Assembly: GCA_977006965.1 (NCBI GenBank)
Contig: OZ345373.1
Location: forward strand, 1,302,001 to 1,366,000
DNA: 64,000 bases
Source of the DNA: Phymatolithon calcareum
Taxonomy: Eukaryota > Rhodophyta > Florideophyceae > Hapalidiales
Direction: 5' to 3'
Shown: positions 20,834 to 31,775 of the stretch, one piece after another
How positions within the stretch are numbered: the first letter of the stretch is position 1
Layout: each line of letters starts with the position of its first letter
The notes under the pieces: generated by a model
Seen by the model: the letters and a program-made list of their open reading frames with translations, nothing else
Database searches by the model: none
What the model was told of the DNA's origin: nothing
Position numbers and translations under genes: made by a program

Positions 20834-22620
20834 TGTTCGATGGTTATTCATGAACAATCTCGCAGTATGATATAATGCTACATTGCGTGTAGCTCCAAAA
20901 AGTGGTTAAGCGGTACCTGTTTTTGAATCAACGTGGGTACAAGCATGATATCAATGGTTACGATGTTCAGTACTGCCTTGCGTGATACCGCAGCGTTACT
21001 ATTCATCTCATCAGAAGAGGTAAAATTGCAGGTATCCGTCGCACTGTCGTTCGGGACGTATCGGGGATGCTATCACCTGGCGAACAGACGGAAACTGAAA
21101 GAGAGAAAATTTTCGGAAATATATTGTGCTGGAGGTACCTAGGAAGCTCTGGCATTGGAGCTCTATTGATGGCTGCATCAAGGAGAATTCGAATTCATTT
21201 AATTGTAAAATATCGCGATCAGTGTTACGCTCTGCACATCGCGCGTCATCCGCAGCGAGACCTGGCTGATCCCTCCTTTGGCATCACTCGCCGGCTTGAC
21301 ACATTCCCGCGCGCACTCTCGCGCCGGCAATCCTTATTTAGCAGCAACAAGCGCGCCGGCACACAGACCGCACGCATTTGGGTCTCTTTGTCCCCTCTTA
21401 CAGGTCTTCTGTTCCTTGGGCGCCGAAATACGCACTCGCACTCAGACAGGTCACACAGAAACAAGGATAGGGTCGTATTAGATTATATCACGCCGCAATC
21501 AGTCGATAGGGCAGAAGAAGACAATAACGATTACACTTACCATTTCTTCTCCATACCCAACCTTGTTGTTCATTTCCCTTTCGGCTTTTCAGCCATAATC
21601 AGAGCCCAGAGAATACGCGCTGGATTTCACAACACAAATTAGGTTTGAACGTTTCGTGTTCGACCCGTGGGCAGAGGATAGCGCTCGCGAGCTACAAGAA
21701 GAAAACTTACACATATTCCGAGCGCGAGAGCAGCCTTGTTCCTTAGTCCGGCGTGCATCAGCAAGAGTGACGCTTGAAATCGAATGAGATTCAGTGGACA
21801 TTTCACGACCTTACACAGGCGATGGCGGAGCAGCACATACTTTTAAAAGCGGTCTAAGAAACATGCCCAAAGTACTGCACTGCAGAGCGGCGGCCGCGTA
21901 CGCCGCCGCGTACGCCGCCGCGTTGAACGATCTAGGGTTACCAAGTGTGATTCATAACCAGTACTTACGCTGTGGGCCACCACGGCCCGTGGCGCAGGCA
22001 TTGTTTACTGTATGAATCATTTATGGTGCCATTTGTGGCACTATGCGCGCCCGTGCATACGCTATTGACTGAAAGTATTACTCAGGGAATACTTTCAGCA
22101 GTTGATGACCGACGCAATGCACAAGTTCACCTCTTTCCTTGTGGACGAGGAGAGAATTACTGGTGCAGGACGGCATGTGACATAGACAGCTCTCGTAAAG
22201 TGTTTGGTATCATGCTGCTGGTATTCAATCAAGGAAGTAGATTTCCCATTACATTCAGCGGGAATTCGGTAGCACCTTACAAAGCACATAAAATTGAAGT
22301 TTGAAGTACGAAAAACACATGCCTGCAGGCCGTTGAGTGCCCTCCAAAATCGAGTCGAGTAGGCATAAGGCATGGTTGCTCACATGATGTAGCTACTGTT
22401 CAAGAAAGAGGTATGCAAATGTTTTAGTGCCGCGGCACGAAACCTGCACGCTTCCCCCCATAATAGAATTTATGCCAGTACCACAAGTCCTATCATGAGC
22501 TGGTACAAGCAAAAAAACACAGTGCACAATTCTCGAAAGGAGTGCGATAGTTTTGCGCAACCTCCCCGGATCCAATTTGGAGAAATTCTCGGTTCCATTT
22601 GAGTATTATCAGGAAAAATT
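20834..22620. other. 1.8-kb unassigned insert splitting the copia integrase
   Basis: The copia integrase breaks at 20833 and resumes near 22640, so this DNA was inserted or rearranged later. It contains no recognised coding sequence. It does hold a short GC tandem run (CGTACGCCGCCG repeated around 21895-21925) and an 11-bp hairpin with arms CTGAAAGTATT and AATACTTTCAG near 22066-22095. No TIR, LTR or TSD was found at its edges. Confidence 0.5.
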
Positions 22621-22651
22621 GTAGCAAAAAACTATCTCAACGGTACTATAA

Positions 22652-24172
22652 TTGCTACATTGCCAGAATTTTGCGCCTCCAGTGATGCTTGCACAAGGAA
22701 ATCTTGATTCAAGATTCTGGGCAGAAGCATTACAGCAAGCTGTGTTTATACAAAATAGACTGAATCTCAAAGTGTTAAATTGGAAATCGCCTATATATGC
22801 ACTCACAGGCGAAATACCAAACCTGGGAGCAATACGAATATTTGGAAGCCTAGCATACGTGAAAAATGTCAACGATAAGAAAAAGAAACTTGAAATGCGG
22901 GCTAAGCCAGCAATTCTCTTAGGGAATTGTGGCTCAAATATGTATAGAGTTTTTGACTCAAAATCAGAAAGCGTGTCAACATTCAGACACATAACTCTCG
23001 ATGAAACAGTATTTCCTGGATATCCATTGTCAGGAAAAAAATGAATGAACTAACAGTCGACGGACATAGATTTTCAGAAATCAATATGGGAGACGCTGAT
23101 ATAGTTTCAACACAAAAATCGGACAGCGAAGAGTCAACTATGGAACTCGATTTGTCGGACTCTGAATTAGACATCTCTACAATACCTCAAAAGGAAATAG
23201 AGACAAGAAGTTCAGAAATACATGAGCTTCGAGTGGAAAACCAAGAAAATGATCTTATTAAAGTAGCCCCTAGGCGATCTTCAAGAGTTCGAAAACCTAC
23301 ACTTAAATTTAATTTAGCGGCAAGGAAAGCATCCTCACCAGACATGCCCACAATTCACGAAGCATTACAGTCAAAAGAAGCTCCTCTATTGAGAGATGCA
23401 ATAGAAAAGGAACTAAATGAACTTAAATTAAGAGGAACTTGGCAACTAGTACCGAAACCTCAAACGAGAAAAGTTCTTCCATCGAAACTGGTTCTGAAAC
23501 TGAAAAGAAAACGAGATGGATCTATTGACAAACACAAAGCGCGACTATTAGCTCTAGGCTGTCTACAAGACTGTACAGACTACAATGAAACGTATTCTCC
23601 AGTGGTAGATTTTACAATTATAAGACTGGCCATTGCTATCGCTTGTCGCGAAAGGGCCTATGTGCATCAGCTTGACATCACAAATGCATTCTTGTACGGT
23701 GAATTGGAAGAAGAAACCTACATGTCACAACCGAAAGGATTTGAGGAAGATGGAAAAGAAGACATGGTTTGTCTTCTAAAGAAATCTATTTATGGCCTAA
23801 AACAAGCCCCTCGAACTTGGTTTAAATTACTGAATGATTCCTTGAAACAAATTGGATTCAATGAATTGAGATACGCAGAGAGCGCATTTTACAAAAGCAA
23901 TGGCACAAAATCAATATATGTTTTCATATATGTCGATGATATGTTGATCATTGCAAAAGATGAAATGATGATACGAGACATGAAGGCTAGGCTGAGCAAA
24001 GAGTTTAAAGTCAAAGATCTCGGAAGAGCAAAGTATTTTCTTGGGATAGAAATCAACTACAATGAGGATGAAATATTCATGCACCAAGAAGGATACACTA
24101 ATAATGTTCTTGAAAAATATGGCATGAGTGAATGCAAAACGGTGTCAACACCAATGGATTCAAGTCAATATG
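22652..24172 (+). pseudogene. copia element 1: integrase C-terminus and reverse transcriptase
   Basis: The segment resumes at RFWAEALQQAVFIQNRL and the conserved FGSLAYV of the copia integrase C-terminus. A one-base shift in an A run near 23035 leads into the RT frame (23041 onward). RT motifs are GTWQLVPKP, HKARLLALG, YSPVVDFTIIR, LDITNAFLYGEL, SIYGLKQAPRTW and YVDDMLII (YVDD box), followed by LGRAKYFLGIEI. The frame then passes straight into LTR sequence at 24173 with no RNase H domain, so the 3' part of pol and the start of the 3' LTR were deleted. Confidence 0.9.
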
Positions 24173-24237
24173 AAAAACAACAAGACACAGAACAAACTCA
24201 CAATCAATTTACTATCAACGTTAAGCATCGTCTTTTA
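24173..24237 (+). repeat. 3' LTR remnant of copia element 1
   Basis: All 65 bases match 18855-18919. It follows RT codons directly, showing a deletion that joined pol to the R/U5 part of the LTR. The shared AAAAAC at the junction may have served as microhomology. Confidence 0.75.
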
Positions 24238-25079
24238 CCTTCGACCATGCGGAGTCGGAGCTCTTCCCAACCTTCTTGTGCGCAACCGTGGTCATTCAAG
24301 CCAGCACGGAGACAACTGCGCTCTAGTTCCCTTTTCCCTTTTTCGTGCGTCTGTACCAAGGTTGACGGCCAAGCCATGGTCGCGGCCTGAAGACGACGTC
24401 GTCCCGGCCCGTCTTTTCCTGCTTCCCTTCTTTTGTTCGTCTTGTCGTAAGAGGCGCAGTGTCGTCCATTCGGCTACCCTCATCTTGTTTGTTCGTCATG
24501 TCATAAGAGGCGCAGTGTCGTCCGTTCGGCAATCATCTTTTCCCATTCGCGAAGGCTCGCGCTCGTGTTCGTTCCGCTCGACCGCTGGAGTTCCCGCATG
24601 GCTACTGCGCTTATCCTCAACACCTGCACGATTGTGTTACGCTCGTTGAGCTTCCGAAGCCCAGTACGGCACAGCCTCGCGCCCGTGTCTGATCACCAGG
24701 CCCGCTTGTGTTCCCGCAAATCAATGGAGTGCTCCGATGCTGATCTACACGCTTACTCTGTCTGTTTGTCCTGGAGTTTTTGTTTGCTTTCCTCCTCTTT
24801 TGTCTTGTCTCTCCCGCTCTTTTCTTCTCTCTCCTCTCTTGGGCTTTTCTCTCCCATGTGGCGTCGGGTTCTTTGGAGCCTGGCGCTACATAGATCCTGG
24901 GGTAACTTGGCGAGCAAGACGCGGTAATAGTCATGGAGAAGGCTCTTCGTATTGGGTCAGAAGCACCAGCGTCTAGCGACCGCACCAAACCATCGAAACG
25001 GCTACCAGGTTCATTGCCTGAGTCGAGCGCCGAATTCCCTGTCTCAAAAGGAATTTTGCGTGACCACGGAGTTCCCTCA
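24238..25079. other. Pyrimidine-rich stretch with a 56-bp tandem duplication
   Basis: TTGTTCGTC, GTAAGAGGCGCAGTGTCGTC and CGGC form a block at 24433-24474 that is repeated with a few changes at 24489-24530, a period of 56 bp. The surrounding plus strand is rich in C and T. No gene is supported, and the ORFs here fall in several overlapping frames. Confidence 0.5.
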
Positions 25080-26330
25080 GCACTCCAATCCAGAAGGACC
25101 GCTCGTCTGGGAGGCTTTCAATCCTCTACAAGGCAACATCAGCAAGGCGGATCAGGCGGAAAAACAGTCGGCAGCAGAACGCTTCATCGAGGTAATGAGT
25201 AATGAGCACCCTGCAGATATCGAAGTTTGGATGGATAGTAGCTTTGGAAAACTATCGGACGCATCGCTCGAGAGTCTAACAGAAAAGGAAAGAGTCTCGG
25301 TACAATGGGAAGATGGATAATACACTTCCACCATGAGCACATTCAACGCTGACCAACATGGAAGGCATCCGGCGGTTTGAAAGTTTGAGTCTCGACATCG
25401 GAAGCCACCGGGCATCCTTCTAATGTACGACGATGGAGACACACACGCCTACTAAACAGTTTCCATCAACTCCAACGCACGGATAAATATCTACGAGGAA
25501 GACGGTGGCACGCTCGATATGTACCGAAGCATACCTGATCAAGTCGGCGGCGGGGGCATCTTGGTCTGACGCGGGGAAGAAACACTGTTGGAACTGGCCA
25601 CGAGCACAGGAGCGATGGGTTCATCGTTCGACGCCGAAATAGTCGCGGCGGTCCGAGCTTTTGAGGCTAGAGATCAACTGCAAATCTCAAGTGGACAACA
25701 TATTCTCTGGTTTACCGACAGCATTATCTCCCTGGATGCGCTGGCCGGACATCCACGGATGTACGGAAAGATGACAAGAAAGCTGCGGGACGCAATGGAA
25801 AAGCTGATGGATGACATGATCACTATAGAAACAATCTGGATCCCAGGGCACTGTGGTCTCCCTGGGAACGAAATAGCGGACGATCTTGCTCGACGAGGCA
25901 TTACGGAGTCAAGCCTGGTGGCACATCAAAATATATCCTTAACCCTAGAAGCTGCGCGGTCCATCATCAAACCCCACCATCCGACAAAGCTAAGGAGAAT
26001 ACAGTGCATACCCCCAGAGCTCAATATAAGCCATAGGCGAGCTGAAACCACCCTTAATCAGCTTGCCGCAGAATGTTGCTCACTGGTGGCAGTTTTTTAA
26101 GTTAGTTCGGTTGATTTCGACCCTATATGCAAGGCCTGCTCAGTGGGAACCAAAGAGATCGTTGAGCATCTACTCCTACGCATTAGTGGACGGACTGTAT
26201 CAAGACGCCGGACTATTGGAAAAGTTGGCACCAAAACGGTAGAGGAAATTTGCAATGGGAAACCACCCGAAATACTCAAATTCGTGAACAATGAGGCTCT
26301 GTTTGGAAACATCCCCAGGCGCTAGCTTAA
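25080..26330 (+). pseudogene. RNase H and C-terminal region of another non-LTR retrotransposon
   Basis: The frame at 25588-26100 shows the RNase H order DAEIVAAVRAF, LWFTDSIISLDAL and IWIPGHCGLPGNEIADDLARRG. The first strand (GGGGILV) lies just upstream across a TGA. After it comes CKACSVGTKEIVEHLLL, the degenerate zinc knuckle that often ends such ORF2 proteins. Another piece ending ADIEVWMDSSFGK (about 25150-25318) may be a second copy of the first RNase H strand. RNase H is absent from families A and C-G as seen here, so this is a separate lineage. The reading frame is broken. Confidence 0.75.
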
Positions 26331-26858
26331 ATTAGAGTTTTCTGCAATAAAAGAAGGAAAAGTTAATCAGATGCTTTCTTCTACTTTTACTTCATACACT
26401 AAATGGGGGGGGGCCTATATGCTTGAGCGATGTTGTCTGGATGATGCACTAGGTTGCACAGTGCAGACTACACGTTGAATAACTTCTGAGTTGATTTAGG
26501 GGAGCTCCCATAATGCTCTCGCAAACACGTAATCAAGGAGCCATGAGAAGGTGATCTGGAATTTGGAGCAGTATCTCAGTTTTATATGGCATAATCTTGG
26601 GCAAAGTTCATCGTTATTATCATAATATCGTGGCTTGTCAATTCTCACCGGCAGAGAAACGCACAATGGGCAGACCGGTAAATTCGAAGTGACCGGCTCC
26701 GAACATGTAAGATCATTAAGCACATCTCCCAGAGAACCGGCGCCTCAGAAATAGTATAACTAAAATCTGCGACCGGCGCTGATCTCAATCTGGGCACGTC
26801 GGAAGAAACAAAAACATTCAACGTCAAACACTATGCTACAGATGTAACCGCACGGCTG
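26331..26858. other. Unassigned sequence
   Basis: No gene or element is recognised. A run of nine G residues lies near 26405. It does not carry the family G tail beside it. Confidence 0.5.
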
Positions 26859-26873
26859 TTAAGCCAGTTACTT

Positions 26874-29182
26874 CCTCCTTCTGGAATAAGGAGCTGGACG
26901 CAATGGCTAAGGAGCGTACAAGGCTGTTTAGGAAAGCCCGGCGGTCCAAAACTGAGGCAGATGTGGAGATGCACAAGAAATTTAAGGCGAAAATGAAAAG
27001 GGCAGTGTGGGCTGCGAAAAACACGTCATACACCCGATTCCTCGACGAGCTCGAAAAGCTACCGGCGGCTACCGCAATTGAGAAAACATCGAAGATGGCA
27101 AGAGCTCTCACACGAAGACACGAGGAGAACATGAAGCAAGGTACGGAGCTCCCGCCGAGCTTGTTCCTTGCTCACATCGCCAACGTATGCTCGGCAAAAA
27201 ATACATGGAGAGGCGAAACCAGAGAATTCAGCCCAGAATGGACGTTCCGCCATGACATAGAATCGGCAATTTTATCGAGTCCCAATGGAAAAGCCCCGGG
27301 ACTGGACCAAGTTAAGAACGAGATGCTGAAGATAGACCCCAAACTGAGCACCAGATTGTTGTTCGCGTTATGGCAAGCCTGTGGCCGACTTCAAACGACC
27401 CCATTGGAGTGGAAAAGAACGAAAGTCGTCGCAATCTATAAGGGCGGAGAAACTAGCAAGCCGGAAAGCTACCGTCCAATCTCGCTGCTTAGCCACACCC
27501 GGAAAATCATCGAGATGGCATTGGACAAGCTGATACGACGAAACTATAAATTTCATGTATCTCAATTGGGATTCCAGAAAAACAAAGGGACAGAGCTTGC
27601 CCTTCTCCACGCAGAAGCTCTCCGACAGCAAGGTCACAGCTATGTCGCTATCTTGGACTTAAAGGCAGCATATGACTCTGTTCCAAGAGACACGCTCGCA
27701 AGAAGATTACGAAGGGTCCTTGACCCAAGTATATCCGAGATGATTATGCCGTTCTTGGAACCGTCATATATCGAGAATGACGACGGCGAATGGTTCACCA
27801 TCGACAAGGGGGTGGCACAAGGCTCTCCCCTAAGCCCATGTCTCTACAATATTTTTATGGACACCTTTGCCATGGAGCTCGACTTAATCCCCAAAGATGT
27901 GTCGAAAGAGCCGTGCAAGCTCTTTGCAGATGATGTGAAGCTGACAGCCACCTCTGCAAAGGGGCTGCAGAAAATTCTGGACCTGGCGTCGAAATGGGCA
28001 GAAGAGAATGAAATGAAGTGGAATACGACAAAAAGTGCCATCCTATGGACAAGGGCCACGGCACGACTGCAATTCCAACTGTCGGGAAGGAAGCTGACGA
28101 AACAACGGGAAGTGAAATACCTTGGTGTTGCGATAACCGAGGATGGGATATCAGATTCCAAACTTGTCGAAAGAATCAAGAACTCCAAAAATGTTCTTGG
28201 AACGCTGAGGCGCCTTGGAGTCTTCACGAACGGCGTGCACCCGTCGAGGTCAATCAGGCTGTACAAGTCTCTTGTACAGTCTAGGTGGGAGTATGCAGTA
28301 CATCTGACACCATGGACACCCAAAGTGGAGCTTGAGATCAAGAAGGTGGAGTCGATGTTCTTCGGCCAAATATTTGGGAAACCAGGCAGAAGGAGTGCGG
28401 ATAGAAGCAGAGCGATGTGCCGTATTGTGAAGCCGAAGGACAGAAGGGATATACTTGCAAGGCCGGTTGTGCGAAGACTAATGAGGCACGCGGAAAATCT
28501 TGAGTCAAAACCGACACAGGTGCGACAACCGAAGGAGATCGAAAACGCAAATCTGGACGTAACCCACGCCAAAGTAAACCCTCACCTCTTCAGAGCGGCG
28601 TATGAAACTACGCCTCGCACAAACATCAAGCAATACCAAAGACAAAAGATCCTGGAAGCTGCCACGAAAGTGGAAAAAGGAAAAAAACGCCCCATCCCGA
28701 GTATCAAGACCACACTGCCACCTCACTTGTGCTTCAAGTCAAGGAGGTACAGGACCCTGGCCATCAAATGGGCATTTGGAATGTTCCCGCCGATGAGCAC
28801 CTCCGAGCTCATAGACCTAACTGGACAAACTGGAAAGGATGCTATCGAAGATCTCAAGTCAGGCCTATCAAAAGACAAGCTATCATATGAAGAAAGTGCT
28901 TTTACAAGGAGGGCACTCGACGAAATACTTGCCATGTATCAGGCGGCCAAGGCCACTCTCGAAACCTGAAACCCGCGACTCAAGACAGTGGAATATTTTT
29001 CCCCCTCGAGGCTCTAAGCCAGAGGTAGGTTTTGATATTTCCGCCAGATCGTGTCGAAATCGACCACGCTAACATACAAGAACGATAGACCCTGTTTTTG
29101 GCCCAATGGCCTTCGCAAAGTTGCCCCAAGCGTCTGCAGATGCGTTGGTAACTTTTAAATAAAAAACTTACGCTTCTTCTTC
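26874..29182 (+). mobile_element. Family C non-LTR retrotransposon, 5'-truncated, perfect 15-bp TSD
   Basis: TTAAGCCAGTTACTT is identical at 26859-26873 and 29183-29197. The insert begins in the linker before RT (SSFWNKELDAMAKE), contains one uninterrupted RT frame, and ends with CAGATGCGTTGGTAACTTTT, AAATAAAAAACTTACG and a CTTCTTCTTC tract. The same 3' end occurs alone at 47077-47252. A perfect TSD and an open frame indicate a recent insertion. Confidence 0.9.
26903..28969 (+). CDS. Reverse transcriptase, intact 688-codon frame of family C
   Basis: The frame contains GKAPGLDQVKNEMLK, YRPISLLSHTRKIIEMAL, QLGFQKNKGTE, AILDLKAAYDSVPRD (catalytic Asp), GVAQGSPLSPCLYNIFMDTF, CKLFADDVKLTA (FADD box), VKYLGVAI, QSRWEYAVHLTPWTP and a thumb ending with TLAIKWAFGMFPPMSTSEL. 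It has no endonuclease domain because the copy is 5'-truncated, and codons are open upstream of the ATG to the TSD. There is no RNase H. RT of this type would prime on nicked DNA and copy its own RNA. Without the endonuclease this copy cannot be autonomous. Confidence 0.9.
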   Translation: MAKERTRLFRKARRSKTEADVEMHKKFKAKMKRAVWAAKNTSYTRFLDELEKLPAATAIEKTSKMARALTRRHEENMKQGTELPPSLFLAHIANVCSAKNTWRGETREFSPEWTFRHDIESAILSSPNGKAPGLDQVKNEMLKIDPKLSTRLLFALWQACGRLQTTPLEWKRTKVVAIYKGGETSKPESYRPISLLSHTRKIIEMALDKLIRRNYKFHVSQLGFQKNKGTELALLHAEALRQQGHSYVAILDLKAAYDSVPRDTLARRLRRVLDPSISEMIMPFLEPSYIENDDGEWFTIDKGVAQGSPLSPCLYNIFMDTFAMELDLIPKDVSKEPCKLFADDVKLTATSAKGLQKILDLASKWAEENEMKWNTTKSAILWTRATARLQFQLSGRKLTKQREVKYLGVAITEDGISDSKLVERIKNSKNVLGTLRRLGVFTNGVHPSRSIRLYKSLVQSRWEYAVHLTPWTPKVELEIKKVESMFFGQIFGKPGRRSADRSRAMCRIVKPKDRRDILARPVVRRLMRHAENLESKPTQVRQPKEIENANLDVTHAKVNPHLFRAAYETTPRTNIKQYQRQKILEAATKVEKGKKRPIPSIKTTLPPHLCFKSRRYRTLAIKWAFGMFPPMSTSELIDLTGQTGKDAIEDLKSGLSKDKLSYEESAFTRRALDEILAMYQAAKATLET

Positions 29183-29197
29183 TTAAGCCAGTTACTT

Positions 29198-29640
29198 TCT
29201 GTAAAGAATTCTTGAAGCTCGCACGGGGGCAATTTGCACCCAAGGCGCAAGTTTTGGACCTACAAACATCGTTTTGGGTGTGTTTGTGACACAAGCATCC
29301 CAAATGAGGAATATTACGTTACACTCTCATAATCGAACTACATTTCAAAGAGTATAGCCAGAAGGCCAGTTGGGCATGACCAAGGGCTACTTTCGTGTCC
29401 TTTCCCTCAGGAGCAGGTAGAATGTAAGACAGAAGGCCTTATTGGCTGTGCTTGGTTCGAAAGGTGTCGTTTTGCTCTCAGTTCCTCGATTGCGGGACTG
29501 CTATCTTGCACGGGTCGTGCTACGAGTTCACAAGATTCATAAGGTGCATTTGGATACAAACTTCGTAGGAGAGTATGTATTCTCTGCACTGCGATCACAT
29601 GGGTTCATGATCCTGACGGACGAAAATATTGGATCAACTA
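29198..29640. other. Unassigned sequence
   Basis: Nothing is recognised here. A plus ORF from 29442 runs into the RT fragment that follows, but its first part has no family resemblance. Confidence 0.45.
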
Positions 29641-29870
29641 TCTCTACAATCACGAAGTCAGACTACAAATGGAGACCCCGGATCGCAACTTGTCAGTTTA
29701 TGAACTCAAGGAAGAAGACAGAGCTGCAACCGAGAAGGTTCTGGATGACCTTTTACTCTTCAGCAAAAGCATCATCGAGAGTATATAGAATGAAGAAGAC
29801 CTGCACTGAAAGAAGAAGCGACGCTTTAAAAGCTGTTAGGAAGAGTTTTAATAAACAATCGAATACATGC
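29641..29870 (+). mobile_element. RT C-terminal fragment and 3' tail (A/D-like)
   Basis: One frame reads YELKEEDRAATEKVLDDLLL, then FSKSIIESI, a TAG, and NEEDLH, matching the end of the A and D RTs. A 3' tail follows with GAGTTTTAATAAACAATCG. It is heavily 5'-truncated, and no TSD was found. Confidence 0.65.
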
Positions 29871-29924
29871 TAGGGGCTCGGATAGAATACCAGACGTAAG
29901 AGTAGAGTCGCCCTAGTGAGGGTA

Positions 29925-29995
29925 GAACCTGAGAAAGCCTTACCTGTACATTCGTATGGCTGTGGGGCTCTAAAAAAATAAATAAAACTACCAAC
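29925..29995 (+). mobile_element. Degenerate family A-type 3' end
   Basis: GAGAAAGCCTTACCTGTACA, TTCGTATGGCTGTGGGGCT and CTAAAAAAATAAATAAA follow the order of the A 3' UTR at 57430-57485. It contains no coding sequence. Confidence 0.5.
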
Positions 29996-30039
29996 ACCAC
30001 GTGCCCCGCATGTCGGCCCAGCATCTTCATTAAGGGAGG

Positions 30040-30480
30040 GCTCAGTCTCAAAGAAAGGGCGACGAAAAGAAAGCATTGAGTTATGGGCAGAGGAAGAAGA
30101 GGGAAGATCGCACGAGATACCAACTGATTCGAACAATCTACCGATGGTTCTCCGCGTAAGAGAAAGGTCTACACGGTTGCGATGCCTACGGCTGATATTC
30201 AATAGAGCACCTCTTTGGAGAAAATCAGTGCTTGGTGCATACTTTGGTGTCACAGCCGTGATTGAGCTGGTCGCGCTCCAACGCATTCTATCTTCATCCA
30301 AGATTAGTCCTGAAATTGAATATGAATGTAAGCGACTCACTGGAGCACTTGTTGGGAGAGAAATACGAATCAAGGATATACTGAACAGTCAAACTACGTG
30401 AGCTTAGAAAATCGGGCGAAAGCGGCCCTGTTACTCTTCAAGAGAGGCCTTGGGAGCTTTTAAAATAAATCAACACATAT
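30040..30480 (+). mobile_element. Family F RT C-terminal fragment
   Basis: The frame shows SVSKKGRRKESIELWAEEEE, TRLRCLRLIFNRAPLWRKSV and CKRLTGALVGREIRIKD, closely matching the end of the intact F ORF2 at 51280-54291. The tail GGGAGCTTTTAAAATAAATC confirms the family. Its start and a TSD could not be fixed. Confidence 0.8.
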
Positions 30481-30830
30481 CCCCCTTCTCGGAGATCCTC
30501 CCGGCGGTTGCACCCCTGCCTCCCTGGTACATGTACAAAATCTCATGTCGTGCCTTTGAGACAGTTTGTAAAGCCACGCATCATCTGAGTTGGTGAGTAG
30601 ACACAGTTCATGACTTAGGGGCTCAAGTATCGAGTAAAAAGAGATACGATCAACTTACTCAAACTACAGAAATCCCGCTTTTTGGTATTGTCCAAATTCT
30701 GGTCACCCGGCGTCGAATTGAAGTAGCGAGTTATGCACCGTGCAATCAAGGTAGAGGGTCAATTTTTCGCATGGTTCTGAAATTGCGCGCTAGAGTTTAG
30801 GCCAACAATGACTGCAGATGGCGTGATTTT
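30481..30830. other. Unassigned sequence
   Basis: No gene, repeat or element was recognised between the F fragment and the solo LTR. Confidence 0.45.
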
Positions 30831-31179
30831 TGTAATCACTGGGAGTGAAAAGATAAGGGTTGGAGTTTATTTTGAAAAGGGGTGATGTCTCTGTGATGCG
30901 ATGCCTCTGTCTAAGGTGCGATCAGGATCGCTGCTTAAATAGGGCGGGGGCGAGCAATTGCACACCCTGCAAAAAGGGGGGGCACTAACCGACGCTAGAC
31001 TAAAAGTACGTTGAGTGTTAGTCGGTGTCTGCGATAAATCCGTTGGTTCCTCTTGGAAGAGTCGTTCACCATACTATGTTGACGGTGTCGGTAGGTATAT
31101 CGCAAGGAGCCGTTGTAGAGCTCCTAGGTCGATGGTGATAATGTTGTTCCTTACACCCCTGCAACATTGCGTGTCTACA
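30831..31179. mobile_element. Solo LTR, 349 bp, 4-bp TSD
   Basis: It begins TGTAATCACTGGGAGTG, ends GTGTCTACA, and is flanked by TTTT at 30827-30830 and 31180-31183. It shares most of its length with the LTR at 15152-15397, including GCTTAAATAGGG and CCTCTTGGAAGAGTCGTTCA. It also carries about 100 extra bases after the TATA-like segment. The orientation of the parent element is unknown. Confidence 0.75.
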
Positions 31180-31392
31180 TTTTGCAATTACAGCTTTGCC
31201 CTCCGGATTAGGTGACAAATAATGGACCTAATCGGGAGTCACTAAAATAGCGCTGAAAGTACTGAATTTGATAACAAAAGAGGCTTGCTGCTCATATTCG
31301 AGTTCTCAATAAGCAGTGAACGGTGAAATTCCGGTTGCGGTTGCAAGGAACTGCAACTTTTTCCACCATTTTATCACAACGCCGCATACTCT

Positions 31393-31448
31393 GGGTTTTT
31401 TGCAACTGTTTAGTTGTTTATTTGAAGCCCTCATTAACACTCCTAAGA
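31393..31448 (-). mobile_element. 56-bp family D 3' tail insertion
   Basis: CCGC, one variable base and TACTCT flank it at 31382-31392 and 31449-31459 (one mismatch in 11). Reversed, it reads only the last bases of D: AGGAGTGTTAATGAGGGCTT, CAAATAAACAACTAAACAG and TTGCA with a short A run. Confidence 0.65.
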
Positions 31449-31531
31449 CCGCGTACTCTAGTTTTGCAGTACACTGGTTCTGAGGAATTCAATGCGATGG
31501 ACAATTTTCCCGTGTCCTACTCGGGAAGTTC

Positions 31532-31775
31532 CCACATATTTTCAATCCTCACTGACACCATTTACAGTCATCTTTACCGACGCTCGAGTTTCCCTATCGG
31601 GTCATTCGATAGAGTCCGTTAGGGCAACGTACGTTTGGATAATACTCAGATTCCGCCGCTTCGAATCCCTCCTGATCAGAAAAATACACCTGAAAAACCT
31701 CCAGTTCATTCAAACTGAATATCGCGTTGTTCATACGCGCGCACCACTTCTCCAATGTCCCTCGACTTAGCGTGA
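31532..31775 (+). promoter_or_regulatory. Conserved region upstream of protease copy 2
   Basis: It matches 2717-2938 in ordered blocks (GTTTCCCTAT, GGGTCATTCGATA, CATTCAAACTGA, CTCCAATG, TGAATGAAAAA). This supports duplication of the gene with its 5' flank. It probably contains the promoter, and no core promoter element is certain. Confidence 0.45.

Noticed and set aside
27844-28572. A 242-codon minus ORF
   Set aside because: It is a shadow of the intact family C reverse transcriptase on the plus strand.
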